A stretch of 64,000 nt of DNA from Hyphomicrobiaceae bacterium (GCA_020442185.1 JAGRKS010000041.1:58734-122733); one strand, 5' to 3'; shown: positions 33,859-43,092, counted from the stretch's first letter. Made by a program: numbers and translations. Notes: generated from the letters alone by a model not told the origin.

Positions 33859-34749
33859 TTGAACTTCAAGCAGCTCGAAACCTTCTACTGGGCTGTTAAG
33901 CTCGGCAGTTTCAGTGCCGCCGCCCATCGTCTCAACGCAACGCAGTCGACCATCTCGATGCGCATCATCGAACTCGAGCGCGATCTTGGAGTCGAGTTGT
34001 TCGACCGCACCCAGCGCGTCGCCCGGCCGACAGCCAAGGGCCGTGAGCTGCAATATTACGCCGAACAGGCGATGCGCCTGTCTGTCGACATGCACCAGCA
34101 CATCAGCAGCGACGACGCGACACCAGGCGTCGTGCGCATGGGTGTCGTCGAGATGATTTCGGTGACCTGGCTGCCCGCCCTCGTCAAGCGGGTTCACGAG
34201 AAGTATCCGCGGATCACACTCGAACTGGACGAAGCGCTGACGCACGACCTCATCGCAAGCCTGAACCAGGCGTCACTCGACATCATTCTCGCGCCCGGGC
34301 GCGTGCCGGGATACAGCGTCACACCGGTCTCCCTCGGCAGCGTCACATTCGCGTGGATGGCCAGTCCGTCGCTCGGCGTTCCCGACGGCGTCATCACGCC
34401 TCGCCAATTGGGGGAATGGCCGATCATCGCGCTGTCGCGCGAATCCTATCATCACACGTCGATCGAGGACTGGTTCCGCGCGGGCAATGCACGGTGCCGG
34501 CGGATCGATACCTGCAAGAGTTTCGGTGTCGCCGCCTCCCTCGCAGCGGCGGGGCTCGGCGTCACCCTGCTGCCGCCGCGCTGGCATCAGGAAGCCATTG
34601 CCTCCGGCAAACTGCGGATCATCGAAACAGATCCGGTCTTCCCCGCGGTCGAGTTCACAGCGACCAGCGCCGTCGAAAGCATGCAGGCGATCGCGCAAAA
34701 GATCGCGCGCATGGCTCGCGACGTCAGCACCTTCGACAGGGCGGTATAA
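33859..34749 (+). CDS. LysR-family regulator inside the TRAP/oxygenase locus
   Basis: A 296-residue LysR protein. The helix-turn-helix is NFKQLETFYWAVKLGSFSAAAHRLN then TQSTISMRIIELERDLGVELFDR. I chose the TTG at 33859 because GGAGAT lies just upstream and the resulting length is normal for the family; an ATG at 33733 would add a 42-residue arginine-rich lead with no homology. It is divergent from the TRAP binding-protein gene and convergent with DctM, so it probably controls this locus. Confidence 0.88.
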   Translation: MNFKQLETFYWAVKLGSFSAAAHRLNATQSTISMRIIELERDLGVELFDRTQRVARPTAKGRELQYYAEQAMRLSVDMHQHISSDDATPGVVRMGVVEMISVTWLPALVKRVHEKYPRITLELDEALTHDLIASLNQASLDIILAPGRVPGYSVTPVSLGSVTFAWMASPSLGVPDGVITPRQLGEWPIIALSRESYHHTSIEDWFRAGNARCRRIDTCKSFGVAASLAAAGLGVTLLPPRWHQEAIASGKLRIIETDPVFPAVEFTATSAVESMQAIAQKIARMARDVSTFDRAV

Positions 34750-34774
34750 TGTGCGAGGAGCGCCGGTTCGCTGC

Positions 34775-36157
34775 CTACCGCAGCAGTATGCCCGGCAGCC
34801 ACGTGGTGATCGCTGGAAACACCCAGATCAGCGCCAGAACTGCGATTTGGAGCACGATGAACGGCAGCACGCCGCGATAGATGTCGGTGGTCGCGATCTC
34901 GCGTGGTGTCACGCCCCGGATATAGAATAGAGCCCACCCGAAAGGCGGCGTGAGGAAACTCGTCTGAAGGTTCAGCGCCATCATGACGCCGAGCCAGATC
35001 GGGCTGATGTCGGCCATGAACAACGCCGGCGCGACGATCGGGACGATGATGAAGACGATTTCGATGAAGTCGAGTACGAAGCCCATGACGAACATGACGA
35101 TCATCACGACCAGCATGGCCGTGAAGAAGCCTCCAGGCAGGCCCGTCAGGAAGCTCTGCACGAGGTGATCGCCGCCGAGGCCGCGAAACGTGAGGGAGAA
35201 GATCGACGCGCCGATCAGGATCGTGAACACCATCGAGCTGATGCGTGCCGTCGCCCTGACGACCTCTGTCAAGACTTCGCGGGTCAGAAAGCCGCGGAGA
35301 AGCGCGAGAAGCGTCGCCCCCACGCCACCGAATGAGGCCGATTCCGTCGGTGTCGCAAGTCCGCCGAGGATCGAGCCAAGCACCGCCACCACCAGGAGTA
35401 TCGGCGGCAGCAACGCCTTTACGACACGCACCGCGAGATCGCGGCCGCTGACACCCTCGACATAATAGGCAGGGCTCGAGTCGGGATCCTTGATGGCCTT
35501 GAAGATCAGGTAGAGGATATACGAACCGCTGAGGATGAAGCCCGGCACGATGGCCCCGGCAAACAGGTCGATGACACTGAACGGCTCGACCATGTAGTTG
35601 CCCTTGGCGAGCTGCGCTTCCGCATAGAGCCCCGACAGCGAGTCGCCCAGAATGACGAGCGCTATCGACGGCGGAATGATCTGGCCAAGCGTTCCCGATG
35701 CGCAGATCGTTCCGCACGCGAGCTTCGGGTCGTAGCCGGCGCGCATCATTGTCGGGAGGCTGAGCAGGCCCATTGTGACGACCGTTGCGCCGACGATGCC
35801 CGTCGACGCCGCCAGAAGCGTACCGACGAGCGTGACCGAGATCGCAAGGCCGCCGCGCAGCGAGCCGAAGCACTGGCCCATCGTCGTCAACAGTTCTTCC
35901 GCGATCCGCGATCGCTCGAGCATGACGCCCATGAACACGAACAACGGCACGGCGACGAGGTTCTCGTTGCCCATCACGCCGTAGATCCGGCTAGGTATGG
36001 CATTCAGGAAAATGAGGTCGAAGGCACCCAAAGCGGCGCCGATGAAGGCGAACAGTACCGACACGCCAGCGAGCGTGAACGCCACCGGATAGCCGATCAT
36101 CATGGCGGCACAGACACTGACGAGAAGCGCGATGCTCAACACGTCCTGCAGCGGCAT
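34775..36157 (-). CDS. TRAP transporter large permease (DctM-like)
   Basis: A 460-residue membrane protein with about twelve to thirteen hydrophobic segments and the DctM family blocks YPVAFTLAGVSVLFAFIG, GNENLVAVPLFVFMG, TGIVGATVVTMGLLSLP and TPPFGWALFYIRGV. It belongs to the ion-transporter superfamily and catalyses Na+-driven uptake together with the small subunit. ATG 36157 is 2 bp from the end of the small-permease gene, so the two are coupled. Confidence 0.94.
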   Translation of the reverse strand: MPLQDVLSIALLVSVCAAMMIGYPVAFTLAGVSVLFAFIGAALGAFDLIFLNAIPSRIYGVMGNENLVAVPLFVFMGVMLERSRIAEELLTTMGQCFGSLRGGLAISVTLVGTLLAASTGIVGATVVTMGLLSLPTMMRAGYDPKLACGTICASGTLGQIIPPSIALVILGDSLSGLYAEAQLAKGNYMVEPFSVIDLFAGAIVPGFILSGSYILYLIFKAIKDPDSSPAYYVEGVSGRDLAVRVVKALLPPILLVVAVLGSILGGLATPTESASFGGVGATLLALLRGFLTREVLTEVVRATARISSMVFTILIGASIFSLTFRGLGGDHLVQSFLTGLPGGFFTAMLVVMIVMFVMGFVLDFIEIVFIIVPIVAPALFMADISPIWLGVMMALNLQTSFLTPPFGWALFYIRGVTPREIATTDIYRGVLPFIVLQIAVLALIWVFPAITTWLPGILLR

Positions 36158-36158
36158 G

Positions 36159-36710
36159 TCAGTGCCCGTCCGCGGGCTTACGGTTCGACGGATCCCATTC
36201 GGGATTGCCTGCAATCACCATCGCGCTGCGGAGCAGCAATGCAACGCCCTGCAATGCCAAGAGCACAACGAAACCGAGCATGCAGCTCTTCAAAAGGAAC
36301 AGGCCGTGCAGCCCACCGGCCTCTTGCGAGGCTTCGAGGCGGGTCCAGGACAGCAACACGTAAGGCGTGCCGACGTAGGCGATGAGCGCCAGCATCGGGA
36401 ACAAAAAGACGAGCGTGCCGAAAATGTTGATCCAGGCCTTCGTGCGAAGGCTCGCAGGGCCGTAGAAAACGTCGATGCGCACATGCCCTTCGTGCTGCAG
36501 CGTATAGCCCGACACCAGCAGGAACACGGCCGCGTGCATCCACACATAGAGTTCTTGCATCCACACGAAGCCGATCGAGAAACCATATCTCAAGACGGCA
36601 ACGAGGCAGGTGGTGAACACCAGCACCACGGCCAGCCACGACACCGTGCGGCCGACGGCGTCGTTCAACGCTTCGATGGCGCGCACGATCCCTGCGATGG
36701 AACCTGTCAT
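36159..36710 (-). CDS. TRAP transporter small permease (DctQ-like)
   Basis: A 183-residue protein with four hydrophobic segments (about 20-40, 57-75, 95-118 and 140-165) and the family motif WMQELYVWMHAAVFLL. It is the small membrane subunit partner of the DctM-like permease that follows. The C-terminus (EWDPSNRKPADGH) is hydrophilic. Confidence 0.9.
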   Translation of the reverse strand: MTGSIAGIVRAIEALNDAVGRTVSWLAVVLVFTTCLVAVLRYGFSIGFVWMQELYVWMHAAVFLLVSGYTLQHEGHVRIDVFYGPASLRTKAWINIFGTLVFLFPMLALIAYVGTPYVLLSWTRLEASQEAGGLHGLFLLKSCMLGFVVLLALQGVALLLRSAMVIAGNPEWDPSNRKPADGH

Positions 36711-36991
36711 CGCCGTCCCTCACCCATTTCGTCCGGCGCTCGCGGCACCGTGTCGTTATTGTTGCCCGGTTGTCTCCGCGCGGCCGGCTTCCCGATTGCG
36801 CGCATGCGCGAAGCGCGGAGACGTCATGCCAAGTTTGCAGAGCTCACGTATCAATACAAACAAGTTCTGCGGATGCCGACTGCTCAATTATTCCGATGGT
36901 GGACGTCTGGCTCGTGGTCGTCCGGCGCTTTGCAGCCTCCGGGCCTGCCGAACGCCTCCCCCTTGCGCGACACGCCGGTCAAGCGCAGCAC

Positions 36992-37726
36992 TCAGGCCGA
37001 CGGCTCGACGATCTGCCCGTCGACGATACGGATCTGGCGGTCGGCGCGCGCGGCGAGGTCGAGATCGTGTGTCACCATCACCAGGGCGCGTCCGGTCTCG
37101 TCCACCAGCTTACGGAATATACCCAGCACCTGTTCGCTCGATTGCGAATCGAGATTTCCAGTCGGCTCGTCGGCCAGGATCACGTGCGGCTCGTTGGCGA
37201 GCGCCCTTGCAATCGCCACACGCTGACGCTGGCCGCCAGACAAGCGTCCTGGCGTCTTGTGCATGTGATCCTCGAGCCCGAGCGAGGCGAGCAACGCGCC
37301 GGCCCGTGCGTCCATCGCCGCATCGTCGAGCCGCCCCAGGGCGCGCATCGGCAGCTTGACGTTGGCGAAGGCAGTGAATTCGGGAAGCAGGAAATGGAAC
37401 TGGAAGACGAAGCCGATGACCGAGAGCCGGATGGCGGCGCGCGCCTGCTCGCCGAGCGCATTGACCGGCACCTGACGCACGAAGACCTCACCCGACGTCG
37501 GCACGTCGAGCAGGCCCAGCAGATAGAGCAACGAACTCTTGCCGGAGCCCGACGGGCCGGTAATCGCGATGAATTCGCCTCGCCTGACCTCCAAATCGAT
37601 GTCGCGCACCAGCGTCGTCAGAACACCATCCCCGATGGTTTTGGTGACGCCGCGCAGCGTGATGAGCGGATCGGCGGACGCCGATGTTCGCGACAGAGCC
37701 ATATCAGGTGTGTCGGCTCGCTCCAT
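36992..37726 (-). CDS. ABC transporter ATP-binding protein (DevA/LolD/MacB type)
   Basis: A 244-residue ATPase of the MacB/LolD subfamily. Walker A is GPSGSGKSSL, the signature is LSGGQRQRVAIARAL, Walker B is VILADEPTGNLDS, and the H-loop is VTHD. Its ATG at 37726 overlaps the permease stop (TGATG). With the permease and the HlyD-like adaptor it makes a DevBCA-type exporter that drives substrates from the periplasm or inner membrane outward. Confidence 0.95.
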   Translation of the reverse strand: MERADTPDMALSRTSASADPLITLRGVTKTIGDGVLTTLVRDIDLEVRRGEFIAITGPSGSGKSSLLYLLGLLDVPTSGEVFVRQVPVNALGEQARAAIRLSVIGFVFQFHFLLPEFTAFANVKLPMRALGRLDDAAMDARAGALLASLGLEDHMHKTPGRLSGGQRQRVAIARALANEPHVILADEPTGNLDSQSSEQVLGIFRKLVDETGRALVMVTHDLDLAARADRQIRIVDGQIVEPSA

Positions 37727-38961
37727 CACGAGGCTCCCCGGATGATCTCGACAGGATGGACACGTGCCGCCTTCCTCGCCGGGAGGTAGCCCGCGACTGC
37801 CGAGGCGGAAAGAGCGACGAGTGCCGCGATGGCGTAGTGCGATGCCGTGTAGTGGATCGGCAGGTGCGTCGCGTCCATGAACGGGCTCTTGAACGAGATG
37901 GTCCCGAGCGCGATGCAGAGGACATAGCCGAGCGCCCAGCCGATCACCGTTCCCGCGGCACCGATCAACAAGGCCTCGATCAGGAAGATCCGCCGGACCG
38001 CTTTCTCCGTGAAACCGAGCGACTTCAGGATCGCGATATCACGCGTCTTCTCGTGCGTGATCGTCGATATGATGTTGTAGGTGCCGAACGAGGCAACCAG
38101 AAGTATCGCGCCGACCACCGTGTACATGATGAAGTTGCGGATCTCGAATGCGGACAGCAGATCCTCGTTCGCCTCCTGCCAGGAGACCGCCTTGTAGCCG
38201 GTCTGCGCCTCGATCCGCCGGGCGATTGCCATGGCCTCGAGAATGCTCGTCACGCGAATACGCATGGCGTTGATGATCCCCGTCTGACCGGCGAGGATCT
38301 GTGCCGTCTTCAGCAGCGTGTACGACTGCGTCTCATCGGACTGGCTTATGCCCGAGTGGAAGAGCGCGACGACGGTGCAGGTGAGGACATCGCCGCGCCC
38401 AGAGGCGACGGAGATCGTGTTGCCGATACGTGCGCCAATCTTGGCGGCGAGTTTATCTCCCAGGATGATGGCATTCGATGACTTGTAGAGCGCATCGAGC
38501 GTACCGCCGCGGATCTGCGTTGCAAGTTTCGATACGTCCCGCTCGCGCCGTGGATCGATTCCGGTGACGTTTGCGGCCGTATCGCGACCGGCGAACCGTA
38601 TGACGGCGCGCGACTGCACGGAAGGCGCGACGGCACCCGTCAGCCAAGCCTCGAGTTCGGCGATGATTGCGTAGGGATTCTTGATGCCTGGTCGAGTTTC
38701 TGGCGTTCGGAGCCCTGAAAACTGCACGACGTCGAAGGTATCCTCCGCCGGCTGACGCGGTGGGTTGCGACGCTCGTCGGTCATCGTGATGTGCGGCATG
38801 TTGTCGACGAGCTGGCTGACGAAATCGCGCTGTGAACCTTCCATCAGCGCTGCCATCATCACGGAGAATCCGACCCCCATCGCCACGCCGAGCAACCCGA
38901 CGAGTGTCTGGCGCAGGCGCGAGACGATATGCGTCACGGCTATGTCGAGGATCAGCTTCAT
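37726..38961 (-). CDS. FtsX-like ABC permease (DevC/MacB type)
   Basis: A 411-residue permease with one N-terminal membrane segment (about residues 15-35), a large periplasmic domain to about residue 270, and three C-terminal segments in the FtsX-like domain (SFGTYNIISTITHEKTRDIAILKSLGFT). Its start overlaps the adaptor stop by 4 bp and its stop overlaps the ATPase start. No outer-membrane TolC gene is nearby. Confidence 0.93.
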   Translation of the reverse strand: MKLILDIAVTHIVSRLRQTLVGLLGVAMGVGFSVMMAALMEGSQRDFVSQLVDNMPHITMTDERRNPPRQPAEDTFDVVQFSGLRTPETRPGIKNPYAIIAELEAWLTGAVAPSVQSRAVIRFAGRDTAANVTGIDPRRERDVSKLATQIRGGTLDALYKSSNAIILGDKLAAKIGARIGNTISVASGRGDVLTCTVVALFHSGISQSDETQSYTLLKTAQILAGQTGIINAMRIRVTSILEAMAIARRIEAQTGYKAVSWQEANEDLLSAFEIRNFIMYTVVGAILLVASFGTYNIISTITHEKTRDIAILKSLGFTEKAVRRIFLIEALLIGAAGTVIGWALGYVLCIALGTISFKSPFMDATHLPIHYTASHYAIAALVALSASAVAGYLPARKAARVHPVEIIRGAS

Positions 38962-40124
38962 GGCGATGCGGCCTGTCGCCGTACGGCGTCGACGCGCGTG
39001 CCGGATGCAATTCCCTTGTCGTAGGGTGAAATCAATTCGTCGCCCGCCGCGATGCCGCTGCGGATCTCGACCGCGCCAGCACCGCGTATGCCGACCTCGA
39101 CCGGCACGATGATGACGCGACCATCTCGAACCTTCAGCACCTTGTGATCAACGACGGCTTCGGCCGGCACGATCACACCATCATCGACCTCGCCGACGAC
39201 GATGTTGGCCTCGACGCTCATGCCGATCTTGAGCGGAGTTTCATCGGGAAGCGCCAGATAAACCCGGAACGTCTTGCTTTGCGGATCGCCCTTCGGCGTC
39301 AGCCGCGAAACCGTGGCGCGCATCGGCCCGGCGGAATAGCCCTCGTGGCGCAGAAGTGCCGTTTGCCCCTTGGCGACACGGAGGATGTCATCCTCGTTCA
39401 CTTCGGCGACAACCTGCAAGGGCTTCGGCTGCCCGACCCAGAGGAGCGTGTCGCCGGCTGCCGTGCCAGCGATTTCGCCCACCTCCCCGTCCCGCCTCAA
39501 CACGACGCCATCGATCGGCGCCTTCAACGCGAGATCCGCAATGCGATCCTGCTGCGCGGCGACACGCGCTTGCTGCTCGCGGACCTGCGTCAACTTCTCC
39601 TCGAGCGACGTGCGCGAGGCGATGTTCCGCTGCACCAGTGTCGTCAGACGTTCGGCATCGTCCTTGAGACGCTGAAGGCGTGCCTCGAGTTCATTCTTGT
39701 GGGCGCGCTCCTCGATGTCGTCGAGCCGCGCGAGCACATCGCCTTGCTTCACCGCCTGGCCTTCGCACTTGCAGATCTCAACGATGCGCTTGCGTTGCAG
39801 CGCCGTTACCTTCGCCCAGTAGACCGGCTCGACGACACCTGTCGCATAGACCACTTCGGCCGCCGAGCCGCGTTTGGCGAGCACCGTGGCGACTTCTCGT
39901 CCGCCTGCGAAAAGCGCAACCATCGCTGCGGCGCCGAGGCCGGCGATCGCCAGGACCGCGATACGAACGGGAGACCATGCATGCCTCGTCCCCGACGCGC
40001 CGGGTAGGCCCGCGGTCGAGGCGCTGCTTCGGAAATCGTCAGCCCGACCCGCCGCGCCATGGGTCGTGAGGTCCGCCAACCCCTGCCTGATCCTTCTGAG
40101 ACCGCCGGCGATTATCTCGCTCAT
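38958..40124 (-). CDS. HlyD/RND-type periplasmic adaptor (DevB-like)
   Basis: A 388-residue membrane-fusion protein. One membrane anchor is at about residues 54-74. A lipoyl-like half-motif CEGQAVKQGDVLARLD is followed by a coiled-coil hairpin (about 135-205, ERAHKNELEARLQRLKDD) and the second half-motif APIDGVVLRRDGEVGE. Two closely spaced Cys (ICKCEG) are unusual at this position. ATG 40124 follows GAGGG. It is the first gene of the exporter operon. Confidence 0.92.
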   Translation of the reverse strand: MSEIIAGGLRRIRQGLADLTTHGAAGRADDFRSSASTAGLPGASGTRHAWSPVRIAVLAIAGLGAAAMVALFAGGREVATVLAKRGSAAEVVYATGVVEPVYWAKVTALQRKRIVEICKCEGQAVKQGDVLARLDDIEERAHKNELEARLQRLKDDAERLTTLVQRNIASRTSLEEKLTQVREQQARVAAQQDRIADLALKAPIDGVVLRRDGEVGEIAGTAAGDTLLWVGQPKPLQVVAEVNEDDILRVAKGQTALLRHEGYSAGPMRATVSRLTPKGDPQSKTFRVYLALPDETPLKIGMSVEANIVVGEVDDGVIVPAEAVVDHKVLKVRDGRVIIVPVEVGIRGAGAVEIRSGIAAGDELISPYDKGIASGTRVDAVRRQAASP

Positions 40125-40620
40125 CGGAACATCCCTCGTCGCCTGCTGTCCGCCGTGGTTCAGCCCGCCGCCTCGCTCGGGCGACGGCAATGCGCGGAGC
40201 CGCCAGCACCTCCGGAAGATCGGTCGCAATTGCGTCTGGATGCAGACGCCGGTGGCGAGATCGGCGATCCCCAACAACGCACACCCGACGGTGATTGGAT
40301 TGTGAACGCCCTGACCAGGATCAAACAAGGCGAAATTCAACGCTTGCCGCGTCGATATGGACGCGGGCGGCGGCGATGCGGTGAGGCCGCATCACTCGAT
40401 TCCAGATTTCGACACCCCGGTCGACGGTATCATGCAGGTCGCCCACAGGAGGCCCAAGGGGGGCTTCGCAACGCGCGAACTCTATCGGATCGCAAACGTT
40501 CGTGTGAGCGGTTGTCTTGCCCGCTGCACGCGGCGGCCGAAACGCTTCACAGCGGGCGACCGCCCGAGACGAACGATGAGCTAGTTATTCAGGCGTGCCT
40601 CCGGCCTGCGCGCCCCCGCC
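40125..40620. other. Intergenic region, no convincing gene
   Basis: Nearly 500 bp lie between the exporter promoter end and the cytochrome P460 stop. A plus-strand frame at 40357-40584 starts MDAGGGDAVRPHH but ends in an Arg-rich tail and lacks a ribosome site. I do not call it. Confidence 0.4.
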
Positions 40621-41133
40621 TCACTTGCCGATATGCTCGAGGGAAAACACATGCTGGCGCGTTGCGAGCGGCGCGTGGCACGACCGGCACGCATCGAGGT
40701 CCTTGTCGAGACGCTTGCCCGCGGGCGAGAAGATGGCGAAATCCCAGTCGCCGTTGCGCAGCTGCGTTGGATATTTCTCACCCCAACCTTGCCGCTTCTC
40801 CATGACAGCGATGGCCACCAGCTTGGAACGAACACGGCGGCCGAGGTCACTCACGATCACCTTGCCATCGCCGTCCTTCTGCGCCGCATAGACCTCGCCG
40901 ACGAGAACGGAACCATCAGGCAACTCCTTGCCGGCCGCGCCAGCCTCGCTGGCAGCAGAGTTTGCGAACAGGCGAATGATTTGATCTGCGTTCTGAACAC
41001 GATCGAGGCTCAGATAGTTCTTGAACTCTGTGGCATAGTTTTGCGGGAAGGTGATCCGCGCCTCCTCGGCGACGGCCGCGGCGCCCGCAAGCGACGCCAG
41101 AGCTGCTACAATTGAACGAGCCATTAGACGCAT
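40621..41133 (-). CDS. Cytochrome P460-family protein (c-type haem)
   Basis: A 170-residue periplasmic cytochrome with a signal peptide (residues 1-22, ending AVA-EE), the family start FPQNYATEFKNYLSLDR, and a single haem motif CRSCH at 149-153 near the C-terminus. P460 enzymes oxidise hydroxylamine and NO, and related cytochromes c'-beta bind NO. ATG 41133 follows GGGAGG. The gene lies 30 bp downstream of the cyclo-ligase gene and close to nsrR, which supports a role in NO or hydroxylamine handling. Confidence 0.85.
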   Translation of the reverse strand: MRLMARSIVAALASLAGAAAVAEEARITFPQNYATEFKNYLSLDRVQNADQIIRLFANSAASEAGAAGKELPDGSVLVGEVYAAQKDGDGKVIVSDLGRRVRSKLVAIAVMEKRQGWGEKYPTQLRNGDWDFAIFSPAGKRLDKDLDACRSCHAPLATRQHVFSLEHIGK

Positions 41134-41163
41134 TTCAACCTCCCAGGTTTTCTTGTTGCCGGA

Positions 41164-41775
41164 TCATCGGCGAAGCATTTTCGCCTCGTGTGCGTCGCGC
41201 CACGTGATCGCCTCGTCCGTGACGATGACGTCCATCGCAATATCGTGCGGCCGGGGCTCGAACGCGGGAGCCCGCATGACATCGAACCCCACGCCAATGG
41301 CGAACGGCCGCTGCGCTGCAGCCGCAAGCGTTCTGTCGAAATAGCCGCCGCCGTAGCCGAGCCTGAACGTCCCGTTGAAGCCGACGAGCGGCGCGATCAC
41401 GACGTCCGGCTGGCAAGCGCCGCCCCGTGCCGGCACCGGAATATTCCAGAAGCCGCGCACCATGTCGTCGCCGAGTTTCCACGCCCGATAGACGATGGGC
41501 GCAGCTCGCTCGACGACGACAGGGAGCGCCAGAGAAATCCTGCGTTCCGCGCTTACGCGGTCGGCCCATATGCGGAGATCGGTTTCATGCCTGATCGGCC
41601 AGTAGAGACCGAGCGTGCGGCAGCCGATATGGCGAAAGGCATCGTGGAGATTTGCGACAAGCCGCGCAGACCGCATGCCCCGTTCTTCAGGCGACATGGC
41701 ACGCCGAAGCGTCAGAAGCCGCTGACGGGCTTCCGAGCGACTTTCCTTGTCGTTGCCATCGGGCATCATCGCCAT
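41164..41775 (-). CDS. 5-formyltetrahydrofolate cyclo-ligase family protein
   Basis: A 203-residue protein of the cyclo-ligase family, which converts 5-formyl-THF and ATP into 5,10-methenyl-THF. The N-terminal SRSEARQRLLTLRRAM, the middle YWPIRHETDLR and the signature GYGGGYFDRTL (the ATP loop) are clear. It starts 130 bp from an NsrR-like operator and is followed at 30 bp by the P460 gene, an unusual partnership. It may be a true folate enzyme placed by chance under NO control. Confidence 0.88.
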   Translation of the reverse strand: MAMMPDGNDKESRSEARQRLLTLRRAMSPEERGMRSARLVANLHDAFRHIGCRTLGLYWPIRHETDLRIWADRVSAERRISLALPVVVERAAPIVYRAWKLGDDMVRGFWNIPVPARGGACQPDVVIAPLVGFNGTFRLGYGGGYFDRTLAAAAQRPFAIGVGFDVMRAPAFEPRPHDIAMDVIVTDEAITWRDAHEAKMLRR

Positions 41776-41905
41776 TCCACGCAGAGAGGGCTCCGCCAGT
41801 TACCGTGAAATCCGCGGTTTGCATCGTGGCCGGCACCGTGCACGCCGCTCGACGCCACACATTCACGGAAACGTTGATGCCTGGATCAAAGCCTGCATCT
41901 GGCAT

Positions 41906-41928
41906 AAGATAGATTGCAAATGCACCTT
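41906..41928. promoter_or_regulatory. NsrR-like operator upstream of nsrR and the cyclo-ligase/P460 genes
   Basis: The 23-bp sequence has arms AAGATAGATTG and AAATGCACCTT around one base. It fits the published NsrR pattern AAGATGCATTT-N-AAATGCATCTT with one mismatch in the right arm and four in the left arm. It lies 57 bp upstream of the nsrR start, between divergent genes. Confidence 0.65.
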
Positions 41929-41985
41929 ACTGCCATCGGAACTTAAAAGCAATATCGACCGGATATCTACAGGACCTGCAAAGCC

Positions 41986-42423
41986 ATGCGCCTGACCGTG
42001 CTCTCCGACTATTCCCTTCGCGTCTTGATGTACCTCGCCGCGCGGCCGGACCGCCTCGCCACGATCCAGGAGATCGCGCGCGCCTATGCCATCTCCGAAA
42101 ACCATCTGATGAAGGTCGTGCATGGTCTCGCCAAGGGCGGCTACATCGAGACGGTACGCGGACGTGGCGGAGGCATGCGGCTCGCAGGCCCTGCAGACGG
42201 AATTACAGTCGGCGCGGTGCTGAGAACGGTCGAGGAGGATTTCGCGATTGTCGAATGCCTCGGCAATCAAGATACCTGCCGCATCACGAAGGCTTGCCGA
42301 TTGAAGCGCGTCTTGCAGCTCGCCTTGGCGGCCTTCATGGCCGAACTCGACCAGTGGACGCTTGCCGATCTCGTCAGCCGGCCGAAGGCGCTTCTCGACG
42401 CGCTCGACATCGAGGCGCGCTGA
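41986..42423 (+). CDS. nsrR: Rrf2-family regulator, NsrR-type NO sensor
   Basis: A 145-residue Rrf2 protein with an N-terminal winged helix (MRLTVLSDYSLRVLMYLAAR, then SENHLMKVVHGLAKGGYIETVRGRGGG). It has three cysteines at 91, 98 and 104 (ECLGNQDTCRITKACRL), as expected for the NO-sensitive Fe-S cluster of NsrR. An NsrR-like operator precedes its own gene and another precedes the truncated haemoglobin gene, which supports the assignment. Confidence 0.9.
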   Translation: MRLTVLSDYSLRVLMYLAARPDRLATIQEIARAYAISENHLMKVVHGLAKGGYIETVRGRGGGMRLAGPADGITVGAVLRTVEEDFAIVECLGNQDTCRITKACRLKRVLQLALAAFMAELDQWTLADLVSRPKALLDALDIEAR

Positions 42424-42478
42424 ACGCGCCGACGCGGCCTCGACCTCACACGGTCGACCAATTCCGTCAGCGCGTCCG

Positions 42479-42934
42479 TCAGCTGTCAATGGACAGCCGC
42501 TCACCCTTCATGAGCAGCTTGCCGTGATGCAGCGCGACGCCGAGTTCGAGGCTTTCGGCAATTCGGCGTGCGCGGTCGATGAACAGTTCCGCGGCCGCGG
42601 CCGGACAGGTCTCCTCCGCCGTTGCCTCGAACAGACGCAGCCAATGGTCGAAATGATTGGCGTCGATGGGCAGCGGTGCGTGTTTCGGCATCGGCCTGCC
42701 ATGATAGCGGCCAGTCATCAACACGACGGACGACCAGAAGTTGCACATCCGCTCGAGATGCGGCGTCCAATCGGCAATGCGCGCGGCGAAAATCGGACCG
42801 AGTACGTCGTCGGAGCGCACCTTGTCGTAGAAGGCATGCACAAGACGCTCGATCATACCTTCGTTGATGCCGGTTCGCGCTTCGACATCGGCCGCGAACG
42901 CGGTCCGCCGGTCCTGCGCTTCGCGCTCGGTCAT
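42479..42934 (-). CDS. Group III truncated haemoglobin
   Basis: A 151-residue globin of the trHb3 group, with LVHAFYDKVRSDDVLGPIFAARI, HLERMCNFWSSVVLMTGRYHGRPMPKHAPLP and the end FDHWLRLFEATAEE. The His in PMPKHAPL is the probable proximal haem ligand. ATG 42934 follows CAGGAGTG. An NsrR-like operator lies 43 bp upstream, so expression is probably induced by NO. It converges on nsrR. Confidence 0.92.
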   Translation of the reverse strand: MTEREAQDRRTAFAADVEARTGINEGMIERLVHAFYDKVRSDDVLGPIFAARIADWTPHLERMCNFWSSVVLMTGRYHGRPMPKHAPLPIDANHFDHWLRLFEATAEETCPAAAAELFIDRARRIAESLELGVALHHGKLLMKGERLSIDS

Positions 42935-42976
42935 TTCGCACTCCTGTCCGCTTGCGAAAGCGAGACTACAGCACAT

Positions 42977-42999
42977 AAGATATATGATGAAAACATCTT
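42977..42999. promoter_or_regulatory. NsrR-like operator upstream of the truncated haemoglobin gene
   Basis: Arms AAGATATATGA and GAAAACATCTT surround one T, giving the 11-1-11 spacing of NsrR sites. The flanks extend the symmetry to CATAAGAT...ATCTTATG. Position suits repression of the haemoglobin gene, which starts at 42934. Confidence 0.7.
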
Positions 43000-43092
43000 A
43001 TGCGGCGACCAACTGTCTCATAGGTCGCGCGTGCGGACTGGACGTTTCCGCAGACCAGCACGACGTGCATCGCCCCCGGCCGTTCCACACCT

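Noticed and set aside
40357..40584. Plus-strand frame of 75 codons in the gap after the exporter promoter
   Set aside because: The first half looks protein-like but the end is Arg-rich, there is no ribosome site, and no partner gene.
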